Shown here: piece after piece, positions 16,911-24,861 of the stretch | How positions within the stretch are numbered: position 1 is the first letter of the stretch | How the letters are laid out: each line of letters begins with the position of its first letter | Source: DATATV01 sp035551355 | Lineage (GTDB): Bacteria > Actinomycetota > Actinomycetes > Mycobacteriales > Pseudonocardiaceae | DNA: 51,515 bases | Direction of reading: 5' to 3' | Assembly: GCA_035551355.1 (NCBI GenBank) | Contig: DASZNF010000075.1 | Span: forward strand, 1-51,515 | Made by a program: the position numbers and the translations under genes | The notes under the pieces: generated by a model | Told to the model about the DNA's origin: nothing | What the model saw: only the letters and a program-made list of their open reading frames with translations | The model's database searches: none

Positions 16911-17369
16911 ATGGGTGTTAACCAACGGGCCCGGATCATGCTGTCGGATGCCGAGGTCGCCGAGTTCATCGAGACCAGCCGCACCGCCACGCTGGCCACC
17001 ATCGGCCGCGACGGCCAGCCGCACCTGGTGGCCATGTGGTACGCCGTGCTGGACGGGCAGATCTGGTTCGAGACCAAGACCAAGTCGCAGAAGGCGGTCA
17101 ACATCCGCCGGGACGACCGGGTGACCGTGCTGATCGAGGACGGCGACAGCTACGAGAAGCTGCGCGGGGTGTCCCTGGAGGGCCACGCGGCGATCGTGGA
17201 CGATCCGGACGCCGCCTTCCGGGTCGGGGTCAACGTGTTCGAGCGCTACACCGGCCCCTACACCGAGGACCTGAAACCGGCAGTGGACCAGATGATGCGC
17301 AATCGCATCGTGGCCCGGCTGGACGTCGCCCGGACCCGCTCCTGGGACCACCGCAAACTCGTCTACTGA
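16911..17369 (+). CDS. PPOX-fold, probably F420-dependent, oxidoreductase
   Basis: A 152-residue protein of the pyridoxamine-phosphate-oxidase-like split beta-barrel. It shows the usual ATIGRDGQPHLVAMWY strand pair, WFETKTKSQKAVNIRRDDRV for flavin or deazaflavin phosphate binding, and EGHAAIVDD. In actinobacteria such short proteins often use coenzyme F420 and belong to the PPOX-class F420 groups; biliverdin or other acceptors are possible. The ATG at 16911 is preferred over the TTG at 16905 because of the -10 spacing. Confidence 0.82.
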   Translation: MGVNQRARIMLSDAEVAEFIETSRTATLATIGRDGQPHLVAMWYAVLDGQIWFETKTKSQKAVNIRRDDRVTVLIEDGDSYEKLRGVSLEGHAAIVDDPDAAFRVGVNVFERYTGPYTEDLKPAVDQMMRNRIVARLDVARTRSWDHRKLVY

Positions 17370-17390
17370 CCGGACTTTCCTGGCGCCGCA

Positions 17391-17457
17391 GGGAAAACGC
17401 GCGAGCCGATGTGCGCTTCCCGTGGTGTCACCGCGCGAACTGACGTGCGCTTTCCCG
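17391..17457. repeat. imperfect direct repeat pair, also hairpin-forming
   Basis: Two related 25-26 bp units lie at 17398-17422 and 17432-17457, each reading CGCGCGA, then GTGCGC, then TTCCC. With GGGAAAACGCGC at 17391 the first unit also forms an imperfect hairpin that could end transcription of the PPOX gene. The second unit lies inside the epoxide hydrolase gene and supplies its last codons. Confidence 0.6.
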
Positions 17458-18606
17458 GTAGGGCCGGAAGAACTCGCGAAGCTCCCGCGCGTACGACTCG
17501 GGCTGCTCGAACGGCGCGAAATGCCCGCCGCGCCCGGGTTCGGTCACCCGCACCAGGTTCGTGGTGCGCGCCAGCCAGGCGCGCGGCGGCCGCAGGATGT
17601 CGCCGGGGAACAGGGAGAATCCGGACGGCACGTCGACCCGGCGGGCCAGTTGCTCGGCCGGGATCGCGCCGTTCGCGTTGTACATCCGCATCGACGAGCC
17701 GATCGTGCCGGTCAGCCAGAAGATCATGACGTTGGTCAGGATCTCGTCCCTGGTGTAGACGGATTCGACGTCCCCGCCGCAATCGCTCCAGGACCGCAGC
17801 TTCTCCACGATCCAGCCGGCCAGCCCGGCCGGGGAGTCGGTCAGCCCGATAGCGGCGGTCTGCGGCTTGGTGCGGTGCATCGCGCCATAGGCGCCCTCGC
17901 TGGCGCCCCAGGCCGCGACGGCGGCGAACCAGTCCCGTTCCTCGGGCGTGAGCTCGGCCGGATCACCCGAGAACACCGGCAGGCCGCCGTCCATCCGGTG
18001 CACGGCCACCACCCGGTCCGGATGGTCCAGCGCGAGGTAGCGGCTGACATGGCTGCCGATGTCCCCGCCCGCCGCACCGAACTTCTCGTAGCCAAGGACG
18101 CTCATCAGCTCGGCCCACAACCCGGCCACCGCGATCGAGTCGAGCGGCGCGGCCAACGGGTGGTCGGAGAAGCCGTAGCCGGGCATGTCCGGCACGATCA
18201 CGTCGAACGCGTCGGCCGGATCGGCGCCGTGCGAGCCCGGATCGGTGAGCAGCGGGATGACCTTCTGGTAGCGCCAGAACGAATCCGGCCAGCCGTGACA
18301 CAACACCAGCGGCAACACCGGCCCGGCCGGCTCGACCGCGCGGGCGTGCACGAAGTGAATGCCCAGCCCGCCCAACCGCGCCCGGAACCGGGGCAGCCCG
18401 GCCAACTTCGCCTCCTGCGCGGCCCAGTCGAACTCCTCGGCCCAGTAGCCGACGAGTTCGCGTAGGTACTCCACGTCGGCCCCGAGCGACCAGCCGGCAT
18501 CGGCCGGCGCGTCCGGCCAGCGGGTGACCCGCAGCCGGGCCCGCAGATCGGCCAGCACGGCCGGATCGGTCCGCTGGACGAACGGCTCAGGCGATTGCGT
18601 CGGCAT
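17428..18606 (-). CDS. epoxide hydrolase family protein with EHN domain
   Basis: A 392-residue alpha/beta hydrolase that would add water to an epoxide. An N-terminal EHN-type segment (VTRWPDAP ... WAEEFDWAAQEAKL) precedes the hydrolase fold. The oxyanion motif is HGWPDSFWRY, the nucleophile Asp182 sits in GGDIGSH, and the base His362 is in GGHFAPFEQP. The start is the ATG at 18606 because TACGAT lies six bases upstream with no Shine-Dalgarno; the frame is open further upstream. The final residues ESARQFAR are encoded by one copy of a repeat. The SDR just upstream has the same orientation and suggests a shared catabolic role. Confidence 0.88.
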   Translation of the reverse strand: MPTQSPEPFVQRTDPAVLADLRARLRVTRWPDAPADAGWSLGADVEYLRELVGYWAEEFDWAAQEAKLAGLPRFRARLGGLGIHFVHARAVEPAGPVLPLVLCHGWPDSFWRYQKVIPLLTDPGSHGADPADAFDVIVPDMPGYGFSDHPLAAPLDSIAVAGLWAELMSVLGYEKFGAAGGDIGSHVSRYLALDHPDRVVAVHRMDGGLPVFSGDPAELTPEERDWFAAVAAWGASEGAYGAMHRTKPQTAAIGLTDSPAGLAGWIVEKLRSWSDCGGDVESVYTRDEILTNVMIFWLTGTIGSSMRMYNANGAIPAEQLARRVDVPSGFSLFPGDILRPPRAWLARTTNLVRVTEPGRGGHFAPFEQPESYARELREFFRPYRESARQFAR

Positions 18607-18612
18607 GCGGTC

Positions 18613-18618
18613 ATCGTA
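18613..18618 (-). promoter_or_regulatory. -10 hexamer of a leaderless promoter
   Basis: TACGAT is followed by six bases and the ATG of the epoxide hydrolase gene. No -35 is evident. Confidence 0.5.
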
Positions 18619-18643
18619 GGAAAGATGTCCGACGAACGCCGGT

Positions 18644-19411
18644 TCACCCCACGGTCGCGGTGCCGCCGTCCACCGGGATGTTCGCGCCGCTGACATAGGC
18701 CGAGTCGTCGCTGGCCAGGAACAGCGCCACCCTGGCCACGTCCTCCGGATAGCCGACCCGGCCCAGCGGAATCCGGGAATCCTCCAGCGAGAACGGGCTG
18801 TCCGGATCGGTGAGCAGATGCTCGGTCTCCGGCGTGATGGTCAGCGACGGGCTGATCGCGTTGGCCCGGATATGGTGCGGGCCGCCCTCCACCACGAGCT
18901 GGTAGGTCAGGCCCAGGACTCCGGCTTTCGTTGTGCCGTGGGCGTTCTGCGGCATGAACCAGGCGCCCCGGGTGGCCGCGATGGAGGCCATGTTGATGAT
19001 CGACCCGCCGCCCCGGGCGACCAGATGCGGCCAGGCCGCGCGGGTGACGTGGAAGACCAGGTCCAGTTCGTTGCGGATGGTGAACCGCCAGTCGGCCACC
19101 GACAACTGGTCGATCGGGCCGAACCTGATCGCGGAGGCGTTGTTGTACAGGATGTCCACGCCGCCGAACACCGCGACCGCCTCGTTCACCCAGTCCGCCG
19201 CCGCGTCCGGGTCGCCCAGGTCGACCGGCGCCATGGCGACCATGTCGCCGCCCTGTTCCCGCACCTGTTTCACCGTCTGCGCCCCGCGTTCGGCGTCCAG
19301 ATCGCAGCCGACCACCTGCGCGCCCTCGGCCGCGAACAACTGTGCGGCGGCCGCGCCGATGCCGCGCGCGGTGCCGGTGATCAACGCGATCTTGCCCGCC
19401 AGCCGTCCCAT
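18644..19411 (-). CDS. SDR-family oxidoreductase
   Basis: A 255-residue classical SDR with GTARGIGAAAA as cofactor motif, an NNAS segment and Ser in INMASIA. The catalytic Tyr/Lys position is unusual. Where YxxxK is expected the sequence reads NAHGTTKAGVLGL, with His in place of Tyr before the conserved Lys. The C-terminus (SGANIPVDGGTATVG) is typical. The ATG at 19411 lies five bases after the stop of the upstream FAD oxidase gene, so the two form an operon. It may be a dehydrogenase with changed chemistry; the substrate is unknown. Confidence 0.82.
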   Translation of the reverse strand: MGRLAGKIALITGTARGIGAAAAQLFAAEGAQVVGCDLDAERGAQTVKQVREQGGDMVAMAPVDLGDPDAAADWVNEAVAVFGGVDILYNNASAIRFGPIDQLSVADWRFTIRNELDLVFHVTRAAWPHLVARGGGSIINMASIAATRGAWFMPQNAHGTTKAGVLGLTYQLVVEGGPHHIRANAISPSLTITPETEHLLTDPDSPFSLEDSRIPLGRVGYPEDVARVALFLASDDSAYVSGANIPVDGGTATVG

Positions 19412-19416
19412 CGCCC

Positions 19417-20817
19417 TCACTCCGTTCCGGTGCGCTGCCAGTGGTTGCGGTTGGTGGCAGGCCCTTCGGCGCACAGGTAACCGGCGAACAACCCGCCCGG
19501 ATCACGCTGTGCCTGGATCGTTTTCAGTCGGTCGAACTGCGCGTCGCCGAGGAAGGTCAGTTGGCGCGTGGTGAAATCTGAGTCGCCGAGGTACTGGCCG
19601 GTGGTCACCGGTTCCAGCCGGTGCATCTGCCGTTCCAGCCAGGACCGGCAGCGGTCGTCGTCCCGGACGTGCGGCCAGCTGACGTAGGCGGCGAGATAAT
19701 TGTTTTCCTGCAAGGAAAGTGCCATGTCCGGCAGCGGGCGCAGCGGGCCCATGCCGTACCACAGGGTGTAGGAGTCGCGGCTGGGCAGCGCGGTGAACAG
19801 GTCGGTCAGCAGCCCGGTCAGCTCCTCCGGTCCCGCGGCCGACCAGGCGTTGTCCACGGCGAACCGGTTGCCCTGCTTGTTCTGCCGCTCCTGCTCGATG
19901 TTCTCCTCGGCCAGGCTGGTCGGCCGGGCCAGCTCGCGCACCTCGGCCGCCCCGGCGAACGGCGCCTGCGCCAACGGCGCGAGCACTTCGGCAGCCCGCG
20001 CGGGCTCGTTCTCGAACGCGACCCCGTGCACCACAATGCATTGCCGGGTGTCCGGCGCGCCGGCCGGAGTCAACCCGAGCACCACGATCTCGACGGTACT
20101 GGCCAGACCGTCCTGAATGGACTGAGCCCAGTGCAGCACCTCCGGCCCCAGCTCACTCGGATACACGAGGGTGGACTGGGTGAGCGCCCGCGGATACGGT
20201 CGCACGGCCAGATGAAATCGAACCACAATCCCCGGAAACCCGGGCCCCGCACCGCGCGCCGCCCAGAACAGATCGGTGTTGTGGTTCTCATCGGCCCGCA
20301 CCAGCTCACCGGACGCGGTCACGACGTCCACCGCGACGATCCGTTCGCAGGCCCAGCCCCAGCCCCGGCAGTTCCAGCCCATCCCGCCCTGCAACAGAAA
20401 CCCGCCGAGGCCCACGGTCGGACAGTGCCCGCTCGGAAAGAACACTCCTTCCGGAACCAAGGCCGGATTCAGCTCGTTCCCGCCCGGCACGGCCGGGCTG
20501 ACCCGCACGATCCCGGCTGCCGCGTCGTAGTCGATCTCCCGCAGCCCGGCCAGGTCGATGAGCAGGCAGTCCTGCCGCACGCTCCAGGCGGCCCAACTGT
20601 GCCCGCCCGAACGCACCGACACCTGCCAGTCCCGCTGCCGGGCCAGCTTCACTCCCGCCACCACGTCGTCGGCGGTTTCCGCCAGCAGCACCGCCGCCGG
20701 CTGCCGCCCGGGCCGGCGCGCGTTGAACACCGGCCCGACCCGGGCCTGCTCGAACCCGCGCTCCCCGCGCAGCACGAGCCGACCGGTGAACACGGGGTCA
20801 TGGGTGGTGCTGCTCAT
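19417..20817 (-). CDS. bicovalent FAD-linked oxidoreductase (berberine-bridge type)
   Basis: A 466-residue oxidase with a PCMH-type FAD domain and a C-terminal BBE segment. Covalent attachment residues are visible: His73 in SGGHSWAA and Cys150 in GWNCRGWGW, the pattern of 8-alpha-histidyl, 6-S-cysteinyl FAD. The FAD-binding stretch CPTVGLGGFLLQGGMG lies just before. There is no signal peptide, although many relatives are secreted. The ATG at 20817 is preceded by GAGGACG and is preferred over the one at 20832. Enzymes of this type oxidise alcohols, sugars or secondary-metabolite intermediates with oxygen. Its operon partner is the SDR at 18644. Confidence 0.88.
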   Translation of the reverse strand: MSSTTHDPVFTGRLVLRGERGFEQARVGPVFNARRPGRQPAAVLLAETADDVVAGVKLARQRDWQVSVRSGGHSWAAWSVRQDCLLIDLAGLREIDYDAAAGIVRVSPAVPGGNELNPALVPEGVFFPSGHCPTVGLGGFLLQGGMGWNCRGWGWACERIVAVDVVTASGELVRADENHNTDLFWAARGAGPGFPGIVVRFHLAVRPYPRALTQSTLVYPSELGPEVLHWAQSIQDGLASTVEIVVLGLTPAGAPDTRQCIVVHGVAFENEPARAAEVLAPLAQAPFAGAAEVRELARPTSLAEENIEQERQNKQGNRFAVDNAWSAAGPEELTGLLTDLFTALPSRDSYTLWYGMGPLRPLPDMALSLQENNYLAAYVSWPHVRDDDRCRSWLERQMHRLEPVTTGQYLGDSDFTTRQLTFLGDAQFDRLKTIQAQRDPGGLFAGYLCAEGPATNRNHWQRTGTE

Positions 20818-21129
20818 GGTCGTCCTCGGCATCGAGTGATCAATGCAGCGACTATGTCAGGCCAATCCGGGGGCGAGGAAATAACGAACCCGGATGGCAG
20901 GCATGCCCTCGCGCCGCGTGGGCGGACACGGTCATCCTTGTGGACAAAACCGGCAACCGACGACGAAACTCAGCGCATCGATGCGATCCTGGCCGACACC
21001 GGATCGGCTCCGGTCCAATCGGTGATCGGGTGGTGCACCGCCACGGGGACAGCGACGTAGTGGCCACCGCGCGGTTCGGCCGCGCCAGCCGAGCGCCGCG
21101 ACCACAGCTCAGTAGCGCCCGGCGTCGGC
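20818..21129. other. 312-bp stretch without a supported gene
   Basis: The region lies between the start of the FAD oxidase gene and the end of the alpha/beta hydrolase gene, both on the minus strand. It should hold the oxidase promoter. A plus-strand frame at 20940-21059 has fairly gene-like composition but no start, no recognisable family and no upstream context. I make no call. Confidence 0.4.
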
Positions 21130-21897
21130 TCAGTTCAGTTCGGCCAGAAAATCCACCAGCAGCGCGGTGATCTCGGCCGGGCGTTCCATATTCGGCAGGT
21201 GCCCGGCCCAGGACAGCACCACGTGCTTGGCGTCCCGGATGCCCTCGGCCAGCAGGTCGGCGATCCGCTGGAAATCCTCGAAGTCGTGCGTCCCGGACAC
21301 CACCAGGGTGGGGGCGGCGATCGCGGCCAGATCGACCTCGGTCGACTCGACGCCGGGTTGCGGCGCGTCCGGCACCATGTCGAATTTCCGTTGCAGCGTA
21401 TAGGAACGCGTGCGCATCTCGCGCAGCAGCGCGTGCGCGGCGTCGTCGGCCTCCGGGCCGAGCCACGACTGCGCGTTCAGCTCCGCCGCCTTGTCCAGCT
21501 CGCCCGCGGCCAGCAACGCCTGCTCCCGCTCGTCCAGTTCGATCAGGCCGGGCGAGGGCTCCAGCCCGAGCATTCCGGCGCACAACAGGACCAGTCCGCG
21601 CACCCGGTCCGGGTGGGCGGCCGCGACCTGGTGCGCGATCCGCCCGCCGTAGGACGCGCCGATCAGCACCGCCGATTCGATGCCCAGTTCGTCGAGCAAT
21701 TCGAGCACATTTTCCGAGTCGGCTGGATGCGCCACCGGCGGAGTGTCGCCGTAGCCGGGAAAATCAGCGGTCACCACCCGGTGTCCGGAACGCACCAGGC
21801 CGGGCACCTGAGCGCCCCACATGCGCCGGTCGCACGCGGAGGAATGCAACAGCAGGACGGCCGGACCGGCGCCGGTCACCTGGTGGGCGAGCGTCAT
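21130..21897 (-). CDS. alpha/beta hydrolase
   Basis: A 255-residue hydrolase of the C-C-bond-hydrolase/esterase kind. The HG-like oxyanion region is LLLHSSACDRRMW, the nucleophile Ser82 lies in GASYGG, the acid is likely the Asp in SGTHDFED and the base is His in SWAGHLPNME. The size and motifs resemble meta-cleavage product hydrolases and 3-oxoadipate enol-lactonases, but the substrate is not decidable. The ATG at 21897 follows TACAGT by six bases, suggesting a leaderless transcript. It lies 129 bp downstream of the amidohydrolase gene on the same strand. Confidence 0.85.
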   Translation of the reverse strand: MTLAHQVTGAGPAVLLLHSSACDRRMWGAQVPGLVRSGHRVVTADFPGYGDTPPVAHPADSENVLELLDELGIESAVLIGASYGGRIAHQVAAAHPDRVRGLVLLCAGMLGLEPSPGLIELDEREQALLAAGELDKAAELNAQSWLGPEADDAAHALLREMRTRSYTLQRKFDMVPDAPQPGVESTEVDLAAIAAPTLVVSGTHDFEDFQRIADLLAEGIRDAKHVVLSWAGHLPNMERPAEITALLVDFLAELN

Positions 21898-21903
21898 CCG
21901 CTC

Positions 21904-21909
21904 ACTGTA
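21904..21909 (-). promoter_or_regulatory. -10 hexamer of a leaderless promoter
   Basis: TACAGT is followed by six bases and the ATG of the alpha/beta hydrolase. The surrounding DNA is AT-richer than the genes. Confidence 0.5.
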
Positions 21910-22026
21910 GACACCCTGTACATTTTCGGCGCGGCCGGTGGCTTGGCCATTTCGGCGCGAACGGACGGCCCGGCCGCTCGAATTCGTCTTCAACGATCGA
22001 ATCCGTGCTCCCGGCCGGGAATCCGG

Positions 22027-23046
22027 TCAGCGGGGAATGCCTTGGCGGGCCACGGTTTCCAGGCCCAGCAGGGACAGCGCGGTGGTGGACCGGATCGCCT
22101 CGGCCTCCTCCACCGGCAGCCCGGCCGCGGCCAGCCGTTCCAGCGGATCCTCGATGCCCATGTCGAACGGGTAGTCGGTGCCCAGCACCACCCGGTCCGC
22201 GCCGGCCACGGACACCAGATGCCGCAACGCTTCCGGCGTGTAGACCAGCGCGTCGAACCAGATCCGGCGCAGGTATTCACTCGGCGGCCGGGCGCAGCCG
22301 CGCGCGTCCGGCCGGGCGTGCCAGGCGTGGTCGGCGCGCCCGATGTAGGTGGGCAGATAGCCGCCGCCGTGCGCGAAGCACAACCGCAGCTCCGGATACC
22401 GGTCGAGCAGACCGGAGAAGATCACGTGCGACAACGCGATCGCGTTCTCCACCGGCTGGCCCACGGTGTTGGCCAGGTAGTGCGCGGCCAGCCGGGTGCC
22501 CAGGGTGCACCCCCACGGGTGCACGAACACCACCGCGCCCAGTTCGGCCGCGCGGGCCCACACCGGTTCGTGCCGCGGATCGGCCAGTTCCCGGCCGTCC
22601 ACGTTGGTCGACACGCTGATCCCGCGCAGCCCCAGCTCGGTCACGGCCTCGGTGAGCAGGTTGACCGCGAGACCGGCGTGCTGCAACGGAACCGTGCCCA
22701 GGCCGAGCAACCGGACGGGGTTGGTCGCGCAGTGCGCGGCGATGGCCTCGTTGGTGACCCGGGCGAACCGTTCGGCCGGGGCGGGCATGGCCCAGTAGTG
22801 GTGCATGGGCATCGGCCCGACCACCTGGATGTCGATCCCCATACCGTCCATATCGGACAGACGGCGGTCCGGATCGGTCAGCTGCTCGGCTCGTTCGGTG
22901 AGCTGTTTCCGGTTCGCGACAAGGGTTTCCGGCGTGTTGGCCACCTCATCGGCGGCCCGTTCCACCAGTCGTCCGGGAAATCCGTCCACCAGTTCGTCGG
23001 CCTGCGGCACCAGCAGGTGGCCGTGCACGTCCACCGCCGGGCTCAC
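22027..23046 (-). CDS. amidohydrolase of the ACMSD-like family
   Basis: A 339-residue TIM-barrel metalloenzyme. The metal-binding pair is at the N-terminus (VDVHGHLLVP, His8 and His10). Further ligands lie in VFVHPWG and FAHGGGYLP, and the barrel-end Asp in GTDYPFDMG. This pattern belongs to the aminocarboxymuconate-semialdehyde decarboxylase group, which decarboxylates or hydrolyses ring-derived acids. The GTG start at 23046 overlaps the stop of the FAD monooxygenase as GTGA, so both are cotranslated. Together they suggest hydroxylation followed by decarboxylation of an aromatic acid; the substrate is inference. Confidence 0.87.
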   Translation of the reverse strand: MSPAVDVHGHLLVPQADELVDGFPGRLVERAADEVANTPETLVANRKQLTERAEQLTDPDRRLSDMDGMGIDIQVVGPMPMHHYWAMPAPAERFARVTNEAIAAHCATNPVRLLGLGTVPLQHAGLAVNLLTEAVTELGLRGISVSTNVDGRELADPRHEPVWARAAELGAVVFVHPWGCTLGTRLAAHYLANTVGQPVENAIALSHVIFSGLLDRYPELRLCFAHGGGYLPTYIGRADHAWHARPDARGCARPPSEYLRRIWFDALVYTPEALRHLVSVAGADRVVLGTDYPFDMGIEDPLERLAAAGLPVEEAEAIRSTTALSLLGLETVARQGIPR

Positions 23047-24167
23047 GCCGGACTCCGCAGCATCGTCATGGTCTCCTCCATCACCCTTCCGGAGTCGGCG
23101 CCCGGCGAGTTCGGAAGGGCCTCCCATTCGGCCAACAGCAACGAGTTGTCCAGCACCAGGCGGACCCGGTCGAACCGGCGGGCCATGAACGCGGGCAGCG
23201 CGTCGGCCACGTCCGGTGCGTCGGCGACCAGTTCGGCCAGCACCACCGCGTCCTCCGCGCACATGGCCGCGCCCTGCGCGATGGTCGGCGGGCAGGCGTG
23301 CGCGGCGTCGCCGATCACGATGACCCGGCCCCGGTACCAGGGTTTGTCCAGCACCACCGCCTCGATCCAGCGGTAGTCGACCACGGTGTCCTCGCGCAGC
23401 CCGTCCCGGATCCGGCCCCAGGTGCCGCCGTATCCGGCCGACCGTTCGCGCAGCTCCCGCCCGGCCGGCCGCTCGCCGATCAGCCCGGGATCGAGCAGCT
23501 CGTCCAGAATGTAGGCATAGCACTTGTCGGCCGAGATCGGGCTGTAGCCCGCCTTGAACCGCGGGCCGCCGTAGTACAACTCGGAGCAGTCCATCTCCGG
23601 GGGCCGGTCGGCCACCACCCGCCAGATGCCCATCTTGGTCGGCTGCGGCGCCACGTCGATGCCGATCAGGCCGCGCACCCGCGAGCGGATGCCGTCCGCC
23701 CCGACCACCAGGTCGTAGCGCCCGGTCTCGCCGTCGGTGAAGGTGACCGACACGTGGTCGGGCTGCTGATCCAGCGCGGCCACGCCGGCGCCGAGCTTGA
23801 CCGGGATGCCCGCCGCGTGGACCGCGGTGGACAGCGCGGTGTGCAGGTCCGAGCGCAACGCGCCGACGGTGGCGGGCAGATCCGGGCCACCGGTGCGGGG
23901 CGTGTCCAGTTCGGCGATCAGCGAGCCGTCGGCGTTGCGCAGCCGCACGATGTTGAACGGCACCGCGCGGGCCAGCACCGCGTCCAGCACGCCGACCGAG
24001 CGCAACGCCAGCAACGCGTTGCCCTGCACCGTGATGCCGTGGCCGGTGCCGGTCCAGTCCGGGCGGAGCTCCACGATCCGCACGTCGATCCCCCGCTGGT
24101 GCAGCGCGAGCGCCAGCACACTGCCGGTGATGCCGCCGCCGACGACCAGCACCTGAGTTTCGCCCAC
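23043..24167 (-). CDS. FAD-dependent monooxygenase (PHBH fold)
   Basis: A 374-residue group A flavin monooxygenase that would hydroxylate an aromatic or similar compound with NAD(P)H and oxygen. Motifs in order: VVGGGITGSVLALAL near residue 10, the DG motif VVGADGIRSRVR near the middle, and GDAAHACPP ... AMCAEDAVVLAE for FAD ribityl binding. The GTG start at 24167 has GGAGG eight bases upstream, a clear Shine-Dalgarno. The coding frame continues far upstream, but that part is antisense to the acetyltransferase gene. It is the first gene of a two-gene operon with the amidohydrolase. Confidence 0.9.
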   Translation of the reverse strand: MGETQVLVVGGGITGSVLALALHQRGIDVRIVELRPDWTGTGHGITVQGNALLALRSVGVLDAVLARAVPFNIVRLRNADGSLIAELDTPRTGGPDLPATVGALRSDLHTALSTAVHAAGIPVKLGAGVAALDQQPDHVSVTFTDGETGRYDLVVGADGIRSRVRGLIGIDVAPQPTKMGIWRVVADRPPEMDCSELYYGGPRFKAGYSPISADKCYAYILDELLDPGLIGERPAGRELRERSAGYGGTWGRIRDGLREDTVVDYRWIEAVVLDKPWYRGRVIVIGDAAHACPPTIAQGAAMCAEDAVVLAELVADAPDVADALPAFMARRFDRVRLVLDNSLLLAEWEALPNSPGADSGRVMEETMTMLRSPA

Positions 24168-24266
24168 GGTGTTGTCCTCCCGAATGACCCGTGCCCCGAC
24201 GGTATGGGTGGGCCCTACCGGGCGGAAATGCCGAAAACCGATACCAGTCATCCCGGCGGCGATGCC

Positions 24267-24851
24267 ATGATCACCGGCATGGCGTTGCGTTTCGCGGACA
24301 AACCGGTGCTCACCGGCGCGCTGGTGGCCCTGCGGCCGATCGCGGTGCGCGATGTGCCCGACATCGCCGTCGCGGTGGCCGAGCCGGTGAGCCGGCGGCT
24401 GACCGGCACGCACGCCACCTTCACCGTGGAGCAGCTGACCCGCTGGGCGATGACCAGGGCCGACCACGACGATCGCCTCGACCTCACCATCATCGAGCGG
24501 GCCACCGGCCGTTATGCGGGCGAGGTGGTGCTCAACGACCTCGACCCGGACAACCAGTCCTGCTCGTTCCGCATCGGCCTGGCCGGGCCGGAGTTCTTCG
24601 GCCGCGGCCTGGGCACCGAGGCGACCAGGCTGATCCTGGCCCACGCGTTCGAGGTGGTCGGGCTGCACCGGATCGGGCTGGAGGTGTACGCGTTCAACCC
24701 GCGGGCCCGGCACGTCTACGAGAAGGTGGGTTTCGTGCCCGAGGGGACGTTGCGGCACGCGCTGAACTGGGACGGCCAGTGGTGGGACGCGCACGTGATG
24801 TCCCTGCTCGCCCCCGACTGGGCCGTCCATCGCGGCCACCCCGACAGCTGA
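24267..24851 (+). CDS. GNAT-family N-acetyltransferase (RimJ/RimL type)
   Basis: A 194-residue acetyl-CoA-dependent transferase. It begins with LTGALVALRPIAVRDV and carries the acetyl-CoA loop FGRGLGTEATRLIL, then VYAFNPRARHVYEKVGFVPEG, the pattern of RimJ/RimL and related small-molecule acetyltransferases. The ATG at 24267 or the one twelve bases later may be used; no strong Shine-Dalgarno is seen. It is divergent from the FAD monooxygenase, and its stop is ten bases before the DUF2332 gene. The substrate is unknown. Confidence 0.87.
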   Translation: MITGMALRFADKPVLTGALVALRPIAVRDVPDIAVAVAEPVSRRLTGTHATFTVEQLTRWAMTRADHDDRLDLTIIERATGRYAGEVVLNDLDPDNQSCSFRIGLAGPEFFGRGLGTEATRLILAHAFEVVGLHRIGLEVYAFNPRARHVYEKVGFVPEGTLRHALNWDGQWWDAHVMSLLAPDWAVHRGHPDS

Positions 24852-24861
24852 AGGAGCGGCC

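Noticed and set aside
20940..21060. Possible gene fragment in the 20818-21129 gap
   Set aside because: Composition is acceptable but there is no start, no recognised family and no partner fragment nearby.
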